Shown one piece after another: positions 15,027 through 22,966 of a DNA stretch of 26,573 bases. The stretch lies in contig NZ_JAQIVI010000157.1 of NCBI RefSeq assembly GCF_028618695.1, positions 1 to 26,573 on the forward strand, written 5' to 3'. Made by a program: the position numbers and the translations under genes. Position 1 is the stretch's first letter; the number at the start of each line of letters is the position of its first letter. This DNA is from Natrinema soli (lineage in GTDB: Archaea; Halobacteriota; Halobacteria; Halobacteriales; Natrialbaceae). A model generated the notes under the pieces. It was not told where the DNA came from. It saw only the letters and a list, made by a program, of their open reading frames with translations, and did not search any database.

Positions 15027-15545
15027 ATGGCCCCTCGACGAACGACCGCCCTCCTCGCCGGCCTGGTCCTTCTTAGCGGACTCTCCGTCGCCGCCGGTGC
15101 GGTGATCGACGCTCCGCCGACGCTGACAGTCGAAAACGAAGACAATACGACGTACCGAGTGACGGCGTACACCGCCGAGAACAGACAGACGGCGCTGCTC
15201 ATGAACTTCGCGGTTACCGCTGAAGACGGCGACCGACGGCTCGCGACGCTCTCCCAGTTGGTCTGGCCGGAGGGGTTCCGGAACGTGACGCTGGTCGACG
15301 ACGGCGTCCCGACGCAACAGGTCACCGTCGAGGCGGGTGACGAGGTGACGACGACGATCGGTGGATGGACGCCGGGCAACGTCACGGTCTACCTCGTCGA
15401 AGACCTCGGCGACAATGAAACGCACGTCCACACTGATATCGAGACGTGCACCGAACGACAACAGGAACACAGCCTGTCGATCGCGGAAGACGGTACCGGC
15501 GGTTCCTCAACCTGTGCATCCAGCCTCGAGTTGCTGCTTTCCTGA
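15027..15545 (+). CDS. Secreted protein of unknown function
   Basis: 172-aa protein with a Sec-type signal peptide: basic PRRTT followed by the hydrophobic stretch ALLAGLVLLSGLSVAAGAV, with cleavage probably after about residue 25. The mature part is acidic, rich in Thr and beta-prone (PTLTVENEDNTTYRVTAYT, then GDEVTTTIGGWTPGNVTVYLVEDLG), suggesting a single immunoglobulin-like or beta-sandwich domain. Two cysteines (about Cys142 and Cys163) could form a disulfide outside the cell. No lipobox is seen and the C-terminus (SSLELLLS) is only weakly hydrophobic. No family recognised. It is convergent with the membrane-protein gene that ends at 15669. Confidence 0.72.
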   Translation: MAPRRTTALLAGLVLLSGLSVAAGAVIDAPPTLTVENEDNTTYRVTAYTAENRQTALLMNFAVTAEDGDRRLATLSQLVWPEGFRNVTLVDDGVPTQQVTVEAGDEVTTTIGGWTPGNVTVYLVEDLGDNETHVHTDIETCTERQQEHSLSIAEDGTGGSSTCASSLELLLS

Positions 15546-15668
15546 TCGAATCGGCCGGCGCGAATCAGGGTTCGACGTTGAGACCGTATCCGAACTGCTC
15601 GACCCTCGATTTCGACCGATCCTCGAACGGTCGCAGTGTACAAGGGCCAATGGTGCCCACCCAGCAGC

Positions 15669-16481
15669 TTAATCGCCGTGCCGACTGGCCGTCACCGCGC
15701 TCCCCGCGTCACCGATCAGAACGGCGATCGAGACGGCTTGTACGGGTGCTACGACGGCGGTACTCAGGAAGCCGCCCGCAACCGGGACCTGTGCGAGTCC
15801 CCAGGCTGCGAAGCCGAAAAGGACAATGAGCCAGAAAACGGCCGACCGCCGTCCTCGAGGGTCCCGAACGCTCCGCTGGAGCGCCGTTGCAAACGACTCG
15901 CCGGCGGCCACATAGCCGGGGAAGAGGAAGAGGTGAATTCCGACGAGGGCGGCGACGACGATTGCCAGCACGCCGAGGGGTAGGCTTCCGATCTCGAGGG
16001 TAGGAGACCCGAACAAACGGGGGAGGAGCGCGGTAACCGACAGGAGTCCGAGATACCGAGCGAGCGAATCGAGACGTCGCTCGGCGTTCAGAGCGCGTGT
16101 AATCGTCACCCATCCGGCGATACCGATCGCCAGTACGACGACCAACTCGAGGGCGACAGCGCCGACGAGAAACGGTAATTCGAGGTCGATGAACGCACCG
16201 ATGCGTCTGATCGTTCGGGGGATTCCCCGCGGGAATACCGAATACTGAACGCTGATCGTCTGTCCGAACGAGTCCGGCGTCGTTGCTGGGATGGGATCCC
16301 ACTGACGAAGCCGGTCGGTGAGCGCGACGAGCAACCCGGCGACCACGAACGGGACGACGAGTACCGGATCGCGGCGGATACGTGCGCTCGTTGCTCGCAG
16401 GACGGCGACGGTCCGTGCTCCGGGCAGTGTCGCCAACGTCGACGGCTCGGCGGTCGGATCGTCGCCTGGTTCGACCGTCAT
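15669..16481 (-). CDS. Polytopic membrane protein, unknown, coupled to PQQ-propeller gene
   Basis: 270-aa protein with about six hydrophobic segments: VLVVPFVVAGLLVALTD, LPFLVGAVALELVVVLAIGIAG, LGLLSVTALLPRLFG, LGVLAIVVAALVGIHLFLFPGYV, AVFWLIVLFGFAAWGLA and FLSTAVVAPVQAVSIAVLIG. The N-terminus is acidic and soluble. The layout and the FPGYVAAGESFATALQRS segment resemble haloarchaeal DUF7847-like or glycerophosphodiester-phosphodiesterase-type membrane domains, but I cannot assign a family. Its start overlaps the stop of the Tat-exported propeller gene by 4 bp (16478-16481), so the pair is translationally coupled and probably works together at the membrane. Confidence 0.72.
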   Translation of the reverse strand: MTVEPGDDPTAEPSTLATLPGARTVAVLRATSARIRRDPVLVVPFVVAGLLVALTDRLRQWDPIPATTPDSFGQTISVQYSVFPRGIPRTIRRIGAFIDLELPFLVGAVALELVVVLAIGIAGWVTITRALNAERRLDSLARYLGLLSVTALLPRLFGSPTLEIGSLPLGVLAIVVAALVGIHLFLFPGYVAAGESFATALQRSVRDPRGRRSAVFWLIVLFGFAAWGLAQVPVAGGFLSTAVVAPVQAVSIAVLIGDAGSAVTASRHGD

Positions 16482-17692
16482 GTTGCTTCCTCCAGGGCGA
16501 TGACCCGTTCTCGATTGACAGCGTAGAGAACGCCGTCACCGACGATCGGTGGCGAGAGCGGGACCTGTGACGGTCGGTATTCGAACCGTTTCTCGCCGGA
16601 CGCGGCATCGATCGCGACCAGCGAGAATCCCGATCGGACCGCATACACGACGCCGTCGGCCACGACCGGCGACGTCGACCCATCGAACGGCGTCGTCCAC
16701 AGCGACTCGCCCGTCTCGAGGTCGCGTGCGTGCATCGACCCCTGTTCATCGGCGAGGAAAACGATCCCGTCGGCTACTGCCGGTGCGCTCTCGGTGATGT
16801 TCCCGTCGTGGGTCCGTATCCACAGACGATCCCCGCTGGTAGCGTCGAGCAACCGGATATCGTTGCGAGTCGGGACGACGAGTCCCGCCTCGGTCGCTAC
16901 CGGTGCGAGAACCGTTTGTTCGTCGAGTTTGCGCTGCCAGCGTTTTGCTCCCGTCTCGGCGTCGTACGCGGTCACCTGCCGGGGCCAGTTCGTCACGAAG
17001 ACGATCCCGTCCATCACGGCGGGCCTATTGAATGCGGCACTCACCTTGTCGTCCTCGTAAGTGCTGCGCCACAGGATCCGACCGTCGTCCGGGTCGAGGG
17101 CCGCGATCGAATTCGTTCCGGGGATCGCGGTATAGATCGTCCCGTCGGCAGCGACCGGAGTCGCCGGGTCGGCAGGACCGAAGAAGCCGGGACCGGGGGA
17201 CTGCGGTCCCGCCCATCGCTCGGTGCCGACGGATCGGTTCAGCACTGGAAGATCGATTCCTCCGCCCGCGTTCACTCCGAAGACGCCGGACGGTGCAGTC
17301 ACCGCGAGCGTGGCGGTTTCGTAGACGGACGGTCGGGCACGGGCGAGGCTCGACTGATACGGGCCGGGGTGGCCGAACTGCCGCGCCCCGGTGTCGCCGT
17401 TCAGCGCGAGCAGACCGTTCCCCGCCGCGTATATCGTGTCGCCCCGGCGAATTGGTGGGGCCGTCCCACGGAACCAGCCGGTCGTATCGTGTGCCCAAGC
17501 GATTTTGACATCGTCTTTCGGTCCGGCCGCCGCGGGATTGTGGCCCGTTCCAGCGGGGTCGTACCGGCTCATCGGCCAGTCGTATCTGGACGTGGAACCG
17601 GATTCCGTGCCGCTGGTACCGACCGTGCCAGCGACCGAACCGGCGACGGTGAGTCCGGCCGCTCCGAGAAATCGACGTCTAGAGGGGACCAT
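16478..17692 (-). CDS. Tat-exported PQQ-type beta-propeller repeat protein
   Basis: 404-aa secreted protein. The N-terminus SRRRFLGAAGLTVAGSVAG carries a twin-arginine signal (RRxFL), as expected for export of a folded protein in haloarchaea; no lipobox cysteine follows. After a YDWPMSRYDPAGTGHNPAA stretch, typical of the BamB-like/PQQ-repeat family, come about seven blades. They carry repeated motifs such as LLALNGDTGARQ, IAALDPDDGRILWRSTY, VTAYDAETGAKRWQRKL, RLLDATSGDRLWIRTHD, MHARDLETGESLWTTPF and LVAIDAASGEKRFEYRP. These form an eight-bladed-type propeller, often used for protein interaction rather than catalysis; no cofactor-binding residues could be identified. A TATA-like box 29 bp upstream supports the start. 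It overlaps the downstream membrane-protein gene. Confidence 0.87.
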   Translation of the reverse strand: MVPSRRRFLGAAGLTVAGSVAGTVGTSGTESGSTSRYDWPMSRYDPAGTGHNPAAAGPKDDVKIAWAHDTTGWFRGTAPPIRRGDTIYAAGNGLLALNGDTGARQFGHPGPYQSSLARARPSVYETATLAVTAPSGVFGVNAGGGIDLPVLNRSVGTERWAGPQSPGPGFFGPADPATPVAADGTIYTAIPGTNSIAALDPDDGRILWRSTYEDDKVSAAFNRPAVMDGIVFVTNWPRQVTAYDAETGAKRWQRKLDEQTVLAPVATEAGLVVPTRNDIRLLDATSGDRLWIRTHDGNITESAPAVADGIVFLADEQGSMHARDLETGESLWTTPFDGSTSPVVADGVVYAVRSGFSLVAIDAASGEKRFEYRPSQVPLSPPIVGDGVLYAVNRERVIALEEAT

Positions 17693-17716
17693 TACGATGA
17701 GCGTTCGGCGCTGGGT

Positions 17717-17725
17717 GTATAATTC
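17717..17725 (-). promoter_or_regulatory. TATA-like box for the beta-propeller/membrane-protein operon
   Basis: GAATTATAC on the minus strand is centred about 29 bp upstream of the start codon at 17692. Confidence 0.5.
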
Positions 17726-17859
17726 TTGACGATATACGGCCGAAAAGACGGACGGATCGGAGCGGTTTCAGTCGGCCCGCTCGACCAGACAACGAAAGCG
17801 AGACGGTACTCTCGGACCGTCGCAAAACGAGGCGGCTAAGCGTCCTCCTTCTCCGGACG

Positions 17860-18786
17860 CTACTGACCGACCGCGAGTTCCGTCTCGAGGTCGGCCCCGT
17901 CCAGCAGCGAGCGAACGAGTTCGACCGTCTCGGTTGTCTCCGCCGCGTTCTCGAGCAACACCGTTTCGCTCGGGAACAGTTGCTCGCCGAGCAGGAGACC
18001 GTAGTCGCGGGCGGTCGAGCCGGTGACGGTCAGGTAGACGCCGAGGCCCGCGTCGGCGATGGCCGCCTCCTCCTCGCGGCCCTCTTCGGGGTAGCGGAAT
18101 TCGACGCCGTCGAGCGTTCGCGTTCCGAGCACGGCCTGGACGAGCCGTTCGTATCTGGGCTCGATACAGAGCGGACCCTCGTAGCTCTCGAGGAAGTCCC
18201 GATCGACCGATTCGGCGGACGGGACGACATCGGGCGTGGCCAACAGTGTGTGGTAGACGGTGTCGCCGAGCCCGGTGACGACCTGGACGTCAGTGTCGGA
18301 GGGATCGATTCGAGCGTTCACGTCTGCGATCCTGTCGAGCGGCTCCGGTCGCAGCTCGACGACCTCCTCGAGGACGAGATCGGCGCTGTCGAAGCCGAGG
18401 GCAAACTCGTGGGTCCGAAGCGAGCGGAACGGCTCCTCGCGACCCACGAGCTGGATCGCCGCGTCGTCGGATGCGCCCTCGACGTCCGCGATCGGGATCG
18501 TGACGCTGTCGAAGACGATCCGCCGCGGCTTTCCGGCGCGGTCGTCCCGTAGCAGCGTGTACTCGGGTTCGGTCGGATCGTCGACGGTGCTGTAGTCGGC
18601 GAGACGATGGTAGACGTCCTCCACCTCGGGATCGACGGCGTCCTTCGTGACCGCCTTTTCGTGGCGGAGCGTCGACGTGATGTCGTCCGCGAGCGCGGGA
18701 ACGTCGAGGCGACCTGCGATCCGGTCGAGCACCGACTCGAGCGGTCGCCCCTTTCGTGGCACAGCGATCGGTATCGTCTCGCCCAT
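17860..18786 (-). CDS. HisG-like (periplasmic-binding-fold) protein, function unknown
   Basis: 308-aa acidic cytosolic protein. The beginning IPIAVPRKGRPLESVLDRIAG resembles the first strand and loop of ATP phosphoribosyltransferase HisG. The later FALGFDSADLVLEEVVELRP and the C-terminal LFPSETVLLENAAETTETV would also fit the two-domain type II periplasmic-binding fold of that family. The HisG phosphate-binding signature is not obvious, and no other his gene is near, so I do not call it HisG. A TATA-like box (GTTTAT, 18811-18816) lies 27 bp upstream of the ATG at 18786. A divergent paralogue with a different substrate, or a regulatory subunit, are both possible. An unrelated haloarchaeal family is the alternative. 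Confidence 0.55.
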   Translation of the reverse strand: MGETIPIAVPRKGRPLESVLDRIAGRLDVPALADDITSTLRHEKAVTKDAVDPEVEDVYHRLADYSTVDDPTEPEYTLLRDDRAGKPRRIVFDSVTIPIADVEGASDDAAIQLVGREEPFRSLRTHEFALGFDSADLVLEEVVELRPEPLDRIADVNARIDPSDTDVQVVTGLGDTVYHTLLATPDVVPSAESVDRDFLESYEGPLCIEPRYERLVQAVLGTRTLDGVEFRYPEEGREEEAAIADAGLGVYLTVTGSTARDYGLLLGEQLFPSETVLLENAAETTETVELVRSLLDGADLETELAVGQ

Positions 18787-18865
18787 CGACCGACTCTCTA
18801 CTGGCGATAGATAAACGAGTTGTGTTTCAGGAACAGTGATGGCCCGATGCCGTCGCGGTCCGCAC

Positions 18866-20602
18866 TCAGTCCGAGAACATCGAGCCGAGCTGGTCGCGCC
18901 ACTCCTGGATGTCCGTGACGTCCGCTTGCACGTCTTCGAGGTCGTCCGCGACCGTCTCGAGGTCGTCTTCGACGCGCTCGATCTCGCTTTCGGCCCCTTC
19001 GAGATCGTCTTCGAGTTCGGCGACGTCGGTGTCGATCTCCTCGACGTCGTCCGTCAGATCGCCCACGGTATCGTCGAGTTCGTCGACGTCGTCCGCGACG
19101 CCGCCGATGTCCGCCTCGAGATCGGCGTTCCAGTCGGTGAGGTCCGCGACGTCGTCGTCGAGTTCGTCGACTCGCGAGTCCGTCCCGGCGAGCCGATCGT
19201 CCATCGATGCGAGGTCGTCCTCGAGCCCCTCGAGATCGGTCTGGAGCTCCTCGATGAGCTGTGCACCGGTGCCGTTCTCCTCGAGGAACGTCTCGAGCGC
19301 GTCGGTGTAGGCGGTGACCTCCTCGACGCGAGTCTGGAGGTGTTCGACTTTCGCGATGTCGGGACCCGAGGGCTCGAGATCGAGTTCGGATCGGATGGTC
19401 TCGAGTTCGTCCTCGTCGACCGTGCCGTCACGAATTTCGGCCGCGAGCTGTGCCACAATCGACCCGCCGAATTCGGGTCCGGCGTTCGGAGCTTCGGCCG
19501 CCGGTTCGGCTGCCTCCTCGGGTTCGCTGTCCGTCTCGACCGAGTCGCCCGCGGCTGCGGTGTCGGTCACGGACTCCTCGTCGTCGACCGTCGCAGTCGA
19601 CTCGTCGTCCGTTGCCATCGGTTCGGCGTCGCCGTCGGTCGGTTCGTCCACGGCGGTTGCCTCGTCAACGTCCGTCTCGATCGTCACGTCCGTCTCCGAA
19701 GCGTGGTCGTCCTCGGATTCGTCGGCTGGCCCGTCAGGCGCGATCGCCGCGTCGGCCTCGAGATCGAGTTCGATCTCCGGTTCGTCCGCATCATCGTCCT
19801 CGACGGACGGTTCGTCGTCCGCCTCGCTTCCGTCATCGCCCTCGGGCCCCGGAATCTCTTCCTCCTCGAAGCCGAGATCGATGTCGGGCGTCTCGTCGTC
19901 CCCGTCGTCCGCTTCGACGTCGACCGGCTCCGGATCGGGATCGACGTCTCCCAGATCGAGATCGAGTTCCGCCGACTCATCCTCGAGCGCCGCGGATTCG
20001 TCCGCCGGTGCATCCGCGGTCGCGTCAGCCTCGAGGGCCGAATCCGACGCTGGATCGGCGTCCGCCTCGTCGGCCGCGGCCGCATCGTCCGGGTTCTCGT
20101 CGCCCTCGAGCCCCGGAACGGTGTCCGAGTCGCCGGCGATCATGTCCTTGACGGCCTGATTGCGATCCTCGGATACGATGTTGCTGATAACCTCGTCGTC
20201 CACCTCGTCGGCGGTCGAGCGGTCGTCGTCATCGTCGGCATCGAGTTCGACGACCGACGGCTCCGTGAGGAACTCAGCGGCCCGGCTCTCGTCGTCGAGT
20301 TGGATACCGTAGACCGTCACGAGCTGGTCGTCGGACTCGAGCGCGCCGGTGAATTCGACGTGGTTGTCCTGATAGGCCGTCCAGTCGTCGCTGTGATAGT
20401 CGGGGTGGAATCCGACTTTGTCCATCGGGAACGATTCGGGGATGTCCTCGGAGAGCTGAAACGTGACCGGGTCGTCGCGGTCCGATTCGATCTCGAACCG
20501 GATCGCGGGAACCGGGAACTCGTCCGCTGTAAACGTCTTCCGGACGGAGATCCCGTCTGCGCTGACGTCGATTGCGTCGTCCGTGTCGGCGGTGCCGCTC
20601 AT
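18866..20602 (-). CDS. Very acidic coiled-coil protein with N-terminal beta domain
   Basis: 578-aa protein, one of the most acidic in the window. Residues 1 to about 115 form a compact, beta-rich domain with aromatic residues (ISVRKTFTADEFPVPAIRFE, then FHPDYHSDDWTAYQDNHVEF). About 120-330 is a low-complexity Asp/Glu/Ala/Ser linker, probably disordered. About 335-405 is helical (GSIVAQLAAEIRDGTVDEDE, then KVEHLQTRVEEVTAYTDALE). About 405-565 is a long coiled coil with heptad-like leucines and valines (LEGLEDDLASMDDRLAG, then VDELDDTVGDLTDDVEEI). It ends in a short amphipathic piece, IQEWRDQLGSMFSD. No signal peptide or membrane helix is present. The layout suggests a scaffold or polar-organising protein, but no function is known. 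A TATA-like box lies 30 bp upstream. Confidence 0.8.
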   Translation of the reverse strand: MSGTADTDDAIDVSADGISVRKTFTADEFPVPAIRFEIESDRDDPVTFQLSEDIPESFPMDKVGFHPDYHSDDWTAYQDNHVEFTGALESDDQLVTVYGIQLDDESRAAEFLTEPSVVELDADDDDDRSTADEVDDEVISNIVSEDRNQAVKDMIAGDSDTVPGLEGDENPDDAAAADEADADPASDSALEADATADAPADESAALEDESAELDLDLGDVDPDPEPVDVEADDGDDETPDIDLGFEEEEIPGPEGDDGSEADDEPSVEDDDADEPEIELDLEADAAIAPDGPADESEDDHASETDVTIETDVDEATAVDEPTDGDAEPMATDDESTATVDDEESVTDTAAAGDSVETDSEPEEAAEPAAEAPNAGPEFGGSIVAQLAAEIRDGTVDEDELETIRSELDLEPSGPDIAKVEHLQTRVEEVTAYTDALETFLEENGTGAQLIEELQTDLEGLEDDLASMDDRLAGTDSRVDELDDDVADLTDWNADLEADIGGVADDVDELDDTVGDLTDDVEEIDTDVAELEDDLEGAESEIERVEDDLETVADDLEDVQADVTDIQEWRDQLGSMFSD

Positions 20603-20627
20603 ATGAGACCAACGTTACCATACCATT

Positions 20628-20637
20628 ACTATAAAAC
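20628..20637 (-). promoter_or_regulatory. TATA-like box for the coiled-coil gene
   Basis: GTTTTATAGT on the minus strand is centred about 30 bp upstream of the start at 20602. The MBL gene ends 36 bp further upstream, so the two genes are transcribed separately or by read-through. Confidence 0.5.
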
Positions 20638-20672
20638 GTGCGGACAGTCTGGGAGCCGATTCGCGATGGGGC

Positions 20673-21506
20673 CTACAGGTCGACCCGGTCCCCGATCTCG
20701 ACGACCTCGAGTCGCCGGGGATGGTCGAAGCTCGCCGCGTGGTGGTGTAGCGCCGTCGGATCGGCGGTGAGCCCCTTCCACATGTCCCAGTGACTCGGCA
20801 GGAGCCGCTCGGTCTCGAGTGCGGCGGCACACTCGACGATCTGATTCTCGTCGTTGTACCAGCGGGTTCGCTTCGGCTCGCGGGTCTGCTTGTCGGGAAT
20901 CCGTCCGACGGTGCCGAACGCGAGCGCCGCGAGATCGATGTCGTACTCGTCGCCGACCCGCTCGAAGTCGTCGGTCGGTTTCGTGTCGCCGCCGTGGAAG
21001 AAGGTCCCGGCGTCGTGTTCGAACACGTAGCTCACGGGGTGGGTCGCGTCCGGATCGTTCGCACCCTCGACGTGAACCGTGAATTCCCCGATCTCGAGCG
21101 CCTCGCCTTCGGCGACCTCGATCAGCTGATCGTTCGTCACGTCCCACTCGTCCGTCCAGGACTCATCCTCGCGGGCGACCGCGATGCTGTCGTCGGGCGC
21201 GTAGAAGGTCGCGCCGGTGTTCGCGAGAATCGGAGCCTGGCTCGGGCCGTGGACGTGGTCGGTGTGTTCGTGCGTCGCGAGGACCACGTCGGCCTCGTCG
21301 ACGGCAGCCGGATCGAACGGCACGGGGATCATGCGGACCGTCCGCGGCGGATCGCCCAGTCCGAGGTACGGGTCGATGTAGATCGTCGTTCCCTCGCTGC
21401 CTTTGACGATAAATCCGTTACAGCCGAGATACCAGATCGCAACGCCCGTCGGGTTCGCCTCCTCGACGTCGCGAACGAGCCAGTCTCCCCAGTCGCTCTG
21501 AATCAT
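20673..21506 (-). CDS. Metallo-beta-lactamase-fold hydrolase, UlaG-like
   Basis: 277-aa MBL-fold protein. The metal site motif is THEHTDHVHG (His79, His81, Asp83, His84). It is followed downstream by HPVSYVFEHDAGTFFHGGDTKP, which supplies the next His/Asp ligands, and a final His in LLPSHWDMWKG. The N-terminus (SDWGDWLVRDVEEANPTGVA, then IWYLGCNGFIVKG) is strikingly like UlaG, the L-ascorbate-6-phosphate lactonase. Archaeal members of this branch are of unknown substrate; no ascorbate or sugar-phosphotransferase genes are nearby, so a lactonase of other sugars or a nucleotide phosphodiesterase remain possible. It is cytosolic, with no signal peptide. The length fits the short UlaG-like branch rather than the 350-aa enzyme. 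Confidence 0.84.
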   Translation of the reverse strand: MIQSDWGDWLVRDVEEANPTGVAIWYLGCNGFIVKGSEGTTIYIDPYLGLGDPPRTVRMIPVPFDPAAVDEADVVLATHEHTDHVHGPSQAPILANTGATFYAPDDSIAVAREDESWTDEWDVTNDQLIEVAEGEALEIGEFTVHVEGANDPDATHPVSYVFEHDAGTFFHGGDTKPTDDFERVGDEYDIDLAALAFGTVGRIPDKQTREPKRTRWYNDENQIVECAAALETERLLPSHWDMWKGLTADPTALHHHAASFDHPRRLEVVEIGDRVDL

Positions 21507-21593
21507 ATGCGAGGATGTGAGGACCGACAGGGTAAGTGTTGCCGTCTGCGCTGACGGGTCGACGAGGACGGCGCGTGAGAGGACTCGAGAAAT

Positions 21594-21628
21594 GCGAGGG
21601 TGCGAACGGACCGTTCACAGTCCCTCGC
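21594..21628. other. Strong hairpin-forming inverted repeat between dph2 and the MBL gene
   Basis: The outer arms GCGAGGG (21594-21600) and CCCTCGC (21622-21628) are perfectly complementary. Inside them GAACGG and CCGTTC form a second perfect stem around a single base. In minus-strand RNA this would be a long, near-complete stem located about 50 nt after the dph2 stop, followed by a short T-rich stretch. It could be a terminator, an mRNA-stabilising structure or a protein-binding palindrome. Confidence 0.5.
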
Positions 21629-21678
21629 GAAAGCTGCGGGCGGCAGCCCTCGCGCCGCGAGCCGAGCGTTTGATGCCG

Positions 21679-22728
21679 CTACCAGGTACCGTGGAACGTG
21701 TCGAACGAGAGGCTATCGAGCGGTTCGTCGCCGACAGCGATCCGATACTCGCCCGGAGTGAGCATCGGTTTGTGGAACTGCGGGCCGTCGTCCGTCGTGA
21801 TCCGCGGGCAGCCGGTGTTGACGAACGCGTCCATGTCGAAATTCCGCAAGCGGTCCGGGGTCACTTCGTCCATCGTGATGAGGTAGGCGTTATCGTTGTC
21901 GTCGATGATCTCCTGCGCTATCTCCCAGCGCCCCTGTCCGATCTTCGTACAGAAGATGACGCCCCACTTCTCGGCGTCCATCGCGCGATGAATCGCGCCG
22001 TAGCGCTGTTTCATGAACTTCTCCGTGTCCGCCACGGTGACGACGTTGTTGACCGGATCCGCGATGACGACGTGTTTGTCCGGGTGTTCCATCGCCAGCC
22101 CGAGCGGGTGGAACTTGCCGCCGCCGACGTAGAGGACTTGTTCCGCGGGCACGTCAGCGCTCGCGTAATTGCACCCGAGCACCTGCCCCTCGTTGGTCAG
22201 CCGCTCGTCGCCGCGACGGCTCTGAACCTCGTAGCCGCGCTCCTCGAGAAACGCCGTCATCTCCTCGTACCGGTTCATGTGCTGGGCCGTCGTGACGAGG
22301 CCGACGCCCTCGGTCTCCTCGGGCGGCTCGAGGGTGTCCAGCGATTCCTCCATGATCGGCGTGACTTCGACGTTCGAGAACAGCGGGACGTAGATCACCT
22401 TGTCAGTGTCCTTCATCGGCGAGTGTCCGAAGTGGACGAACACGTCGGTCCGCTTCATCAGATACGTATCGAGATCGCAGGCGCCGTAACAGGGCTGTCC
22501 CGAGAGCATGAACGTCACGTCGTCGTCGGCCAGCGCACGAAGGTCGTCGGCGACGGCCGGCCCGCGTCGCTTCAGCCCCTCGGGGAACTGCAACCCGACC
22601 TTTTTCGCGTCACGTTCCTCGATCGCCTCGATGATCTCCTCGAGTTCGTAGTCCCACTCGCGATCGTGCTTGAGGCTCATCCCCGTGTTTCGGAGGTCCC
22701 CCTCGGTATACTCCGACTCCTGACTCAT
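21679..22728 (-). CDS. dph2: 2-(3-amino-3-carboxypropyl)histidine synthase, diphthamide biosynthesis enzyme Dph2
   Basis: 349-aa enzyme that transfers a 3-amino-3-carboxypropyl group from S-adenosylmethionine to a histidine of elongation factor 2. This is the first step of diphthamide synthesis and uses a non-classical radical SAM reaction. The three cysteines that hold the 4Fe-4S cluster in archaeal Dph2 homodimers are present: Cys84 in GQPCYGACD, Cys186 in VLGCNYAS and Cys307 in NTGCPRIT. Other family blocks are VGLQFPEGLKR near the start, LYVGGGKFHPLGLA and DAFVNTGCPRI. The length is normal. The start at 22728 (MSQESEYTEG) is fixed by a TATATAC box 28 bp upstream; the longer frame to 22821 would run through it. 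Confidence 0.95.
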   Translation of the reverse strand: MSQESEYTEGDLRNTGMSLKHDREWDYELEEIIEAIEERDAKKVGLQFPEGLKRRGPAVADDLRALADDDVTFMLSGQPCYGACDLDTYLMKRTDVFVHFGHSPMKDTDKVIYVPLFSNVEVTPIMEESLDTLEPPEETEGVGLVTTAQHMNRYEEMTAFLEERGYEVQSRRGDERLTNEGQVLGCNYASADVPAEQVLYVGGGKFHPLGLAMEHPDKHVVIADPVNNVVTVADTEKFMKQRYGAIHRAMDAEKWGVIFCTKIGQGRWEIAQEIIDDNDNAYLITMDEVTPDRLRNFDMDAFVNTGCPRITTDDGPQFHKPMLTPGEYRIAVGDEPLDSLSFDTFHGTW

Positions 22729-22751
22729 TGACCGTCCTAACGGCCACGAAC

Positions 22752-22760
22752 GTATATACT
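22752..22760 (-). promoter_or_regulatory. TATA box for dph2
   Basis: AGTATATAC on the minus strand is centred about 28 bp upstream of the dph2 start codon, a canonical archaeal position. Confidence 0.6.
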
Positions 22761-22840
22761 CCACGCTGTCCGACGCGCACGAAAACGGCGTGCTGAACGG
22801 CGAACGAGTCGGTTCTGTCAACGAGCCGTCCGCGGTTCGG

Positions 22841-22953
22841 TATAGTAGCTACTGAAAGTCACTGTCCACCTGACCGCACGATAGCATTTCACTGCCCACC
22901 TGATCGCGCGATAGCGTTGCGATCAGTGTGTAAATCGTTTCAGTGGCTACTAG
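22841..22953. mobile_element. MITE-like element 2, same terminal family as element 1
   Basis: The left end TATAGTAGCTACTGAAAG (22841 onward) and the reverse complement of the right end (CTAGTAGCCACTGAAACG, ending 22953) are similar. The inner ends carry TGACCGCA and TGATCGCA. The right end matches the left end of element 1 at most positions over 36 bp. The 113-bp element is non-coding. It lies between the response-regulator stop (22967) and the dph2 promoter (22752). No target-site duplication was clear by eye. Confidence 0.62.
22859..22918. repeat. Two tandem 30-bp copies inside MITE-like element 2
   Basis: 22859-22888 and 22889-22918 are adjacent copies, both with TCACTGnCCACCTGA and CGATAGC, differing at only a few positions. 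Confidence 0.85.
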
Positions 22954-22966
22954 AAGTGATTCCCGA

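Noticed and set aside
18836..20770. Plus-strand open frame of 644 codons, the longest in the window
   Set aside because: It is antisense to the Asp/Glu-rich coiled-coil gene (GAC/GAG/GTC codons read as Val/Leu/Arg on the other strand). The sense strand has a promoter and a sensible domain layout.
21517..22731. Plus-strand open frame of 404 codons
   Set aside because: Antisense of dph2, whose three cluster cysteines and family motifs are unambiguous.
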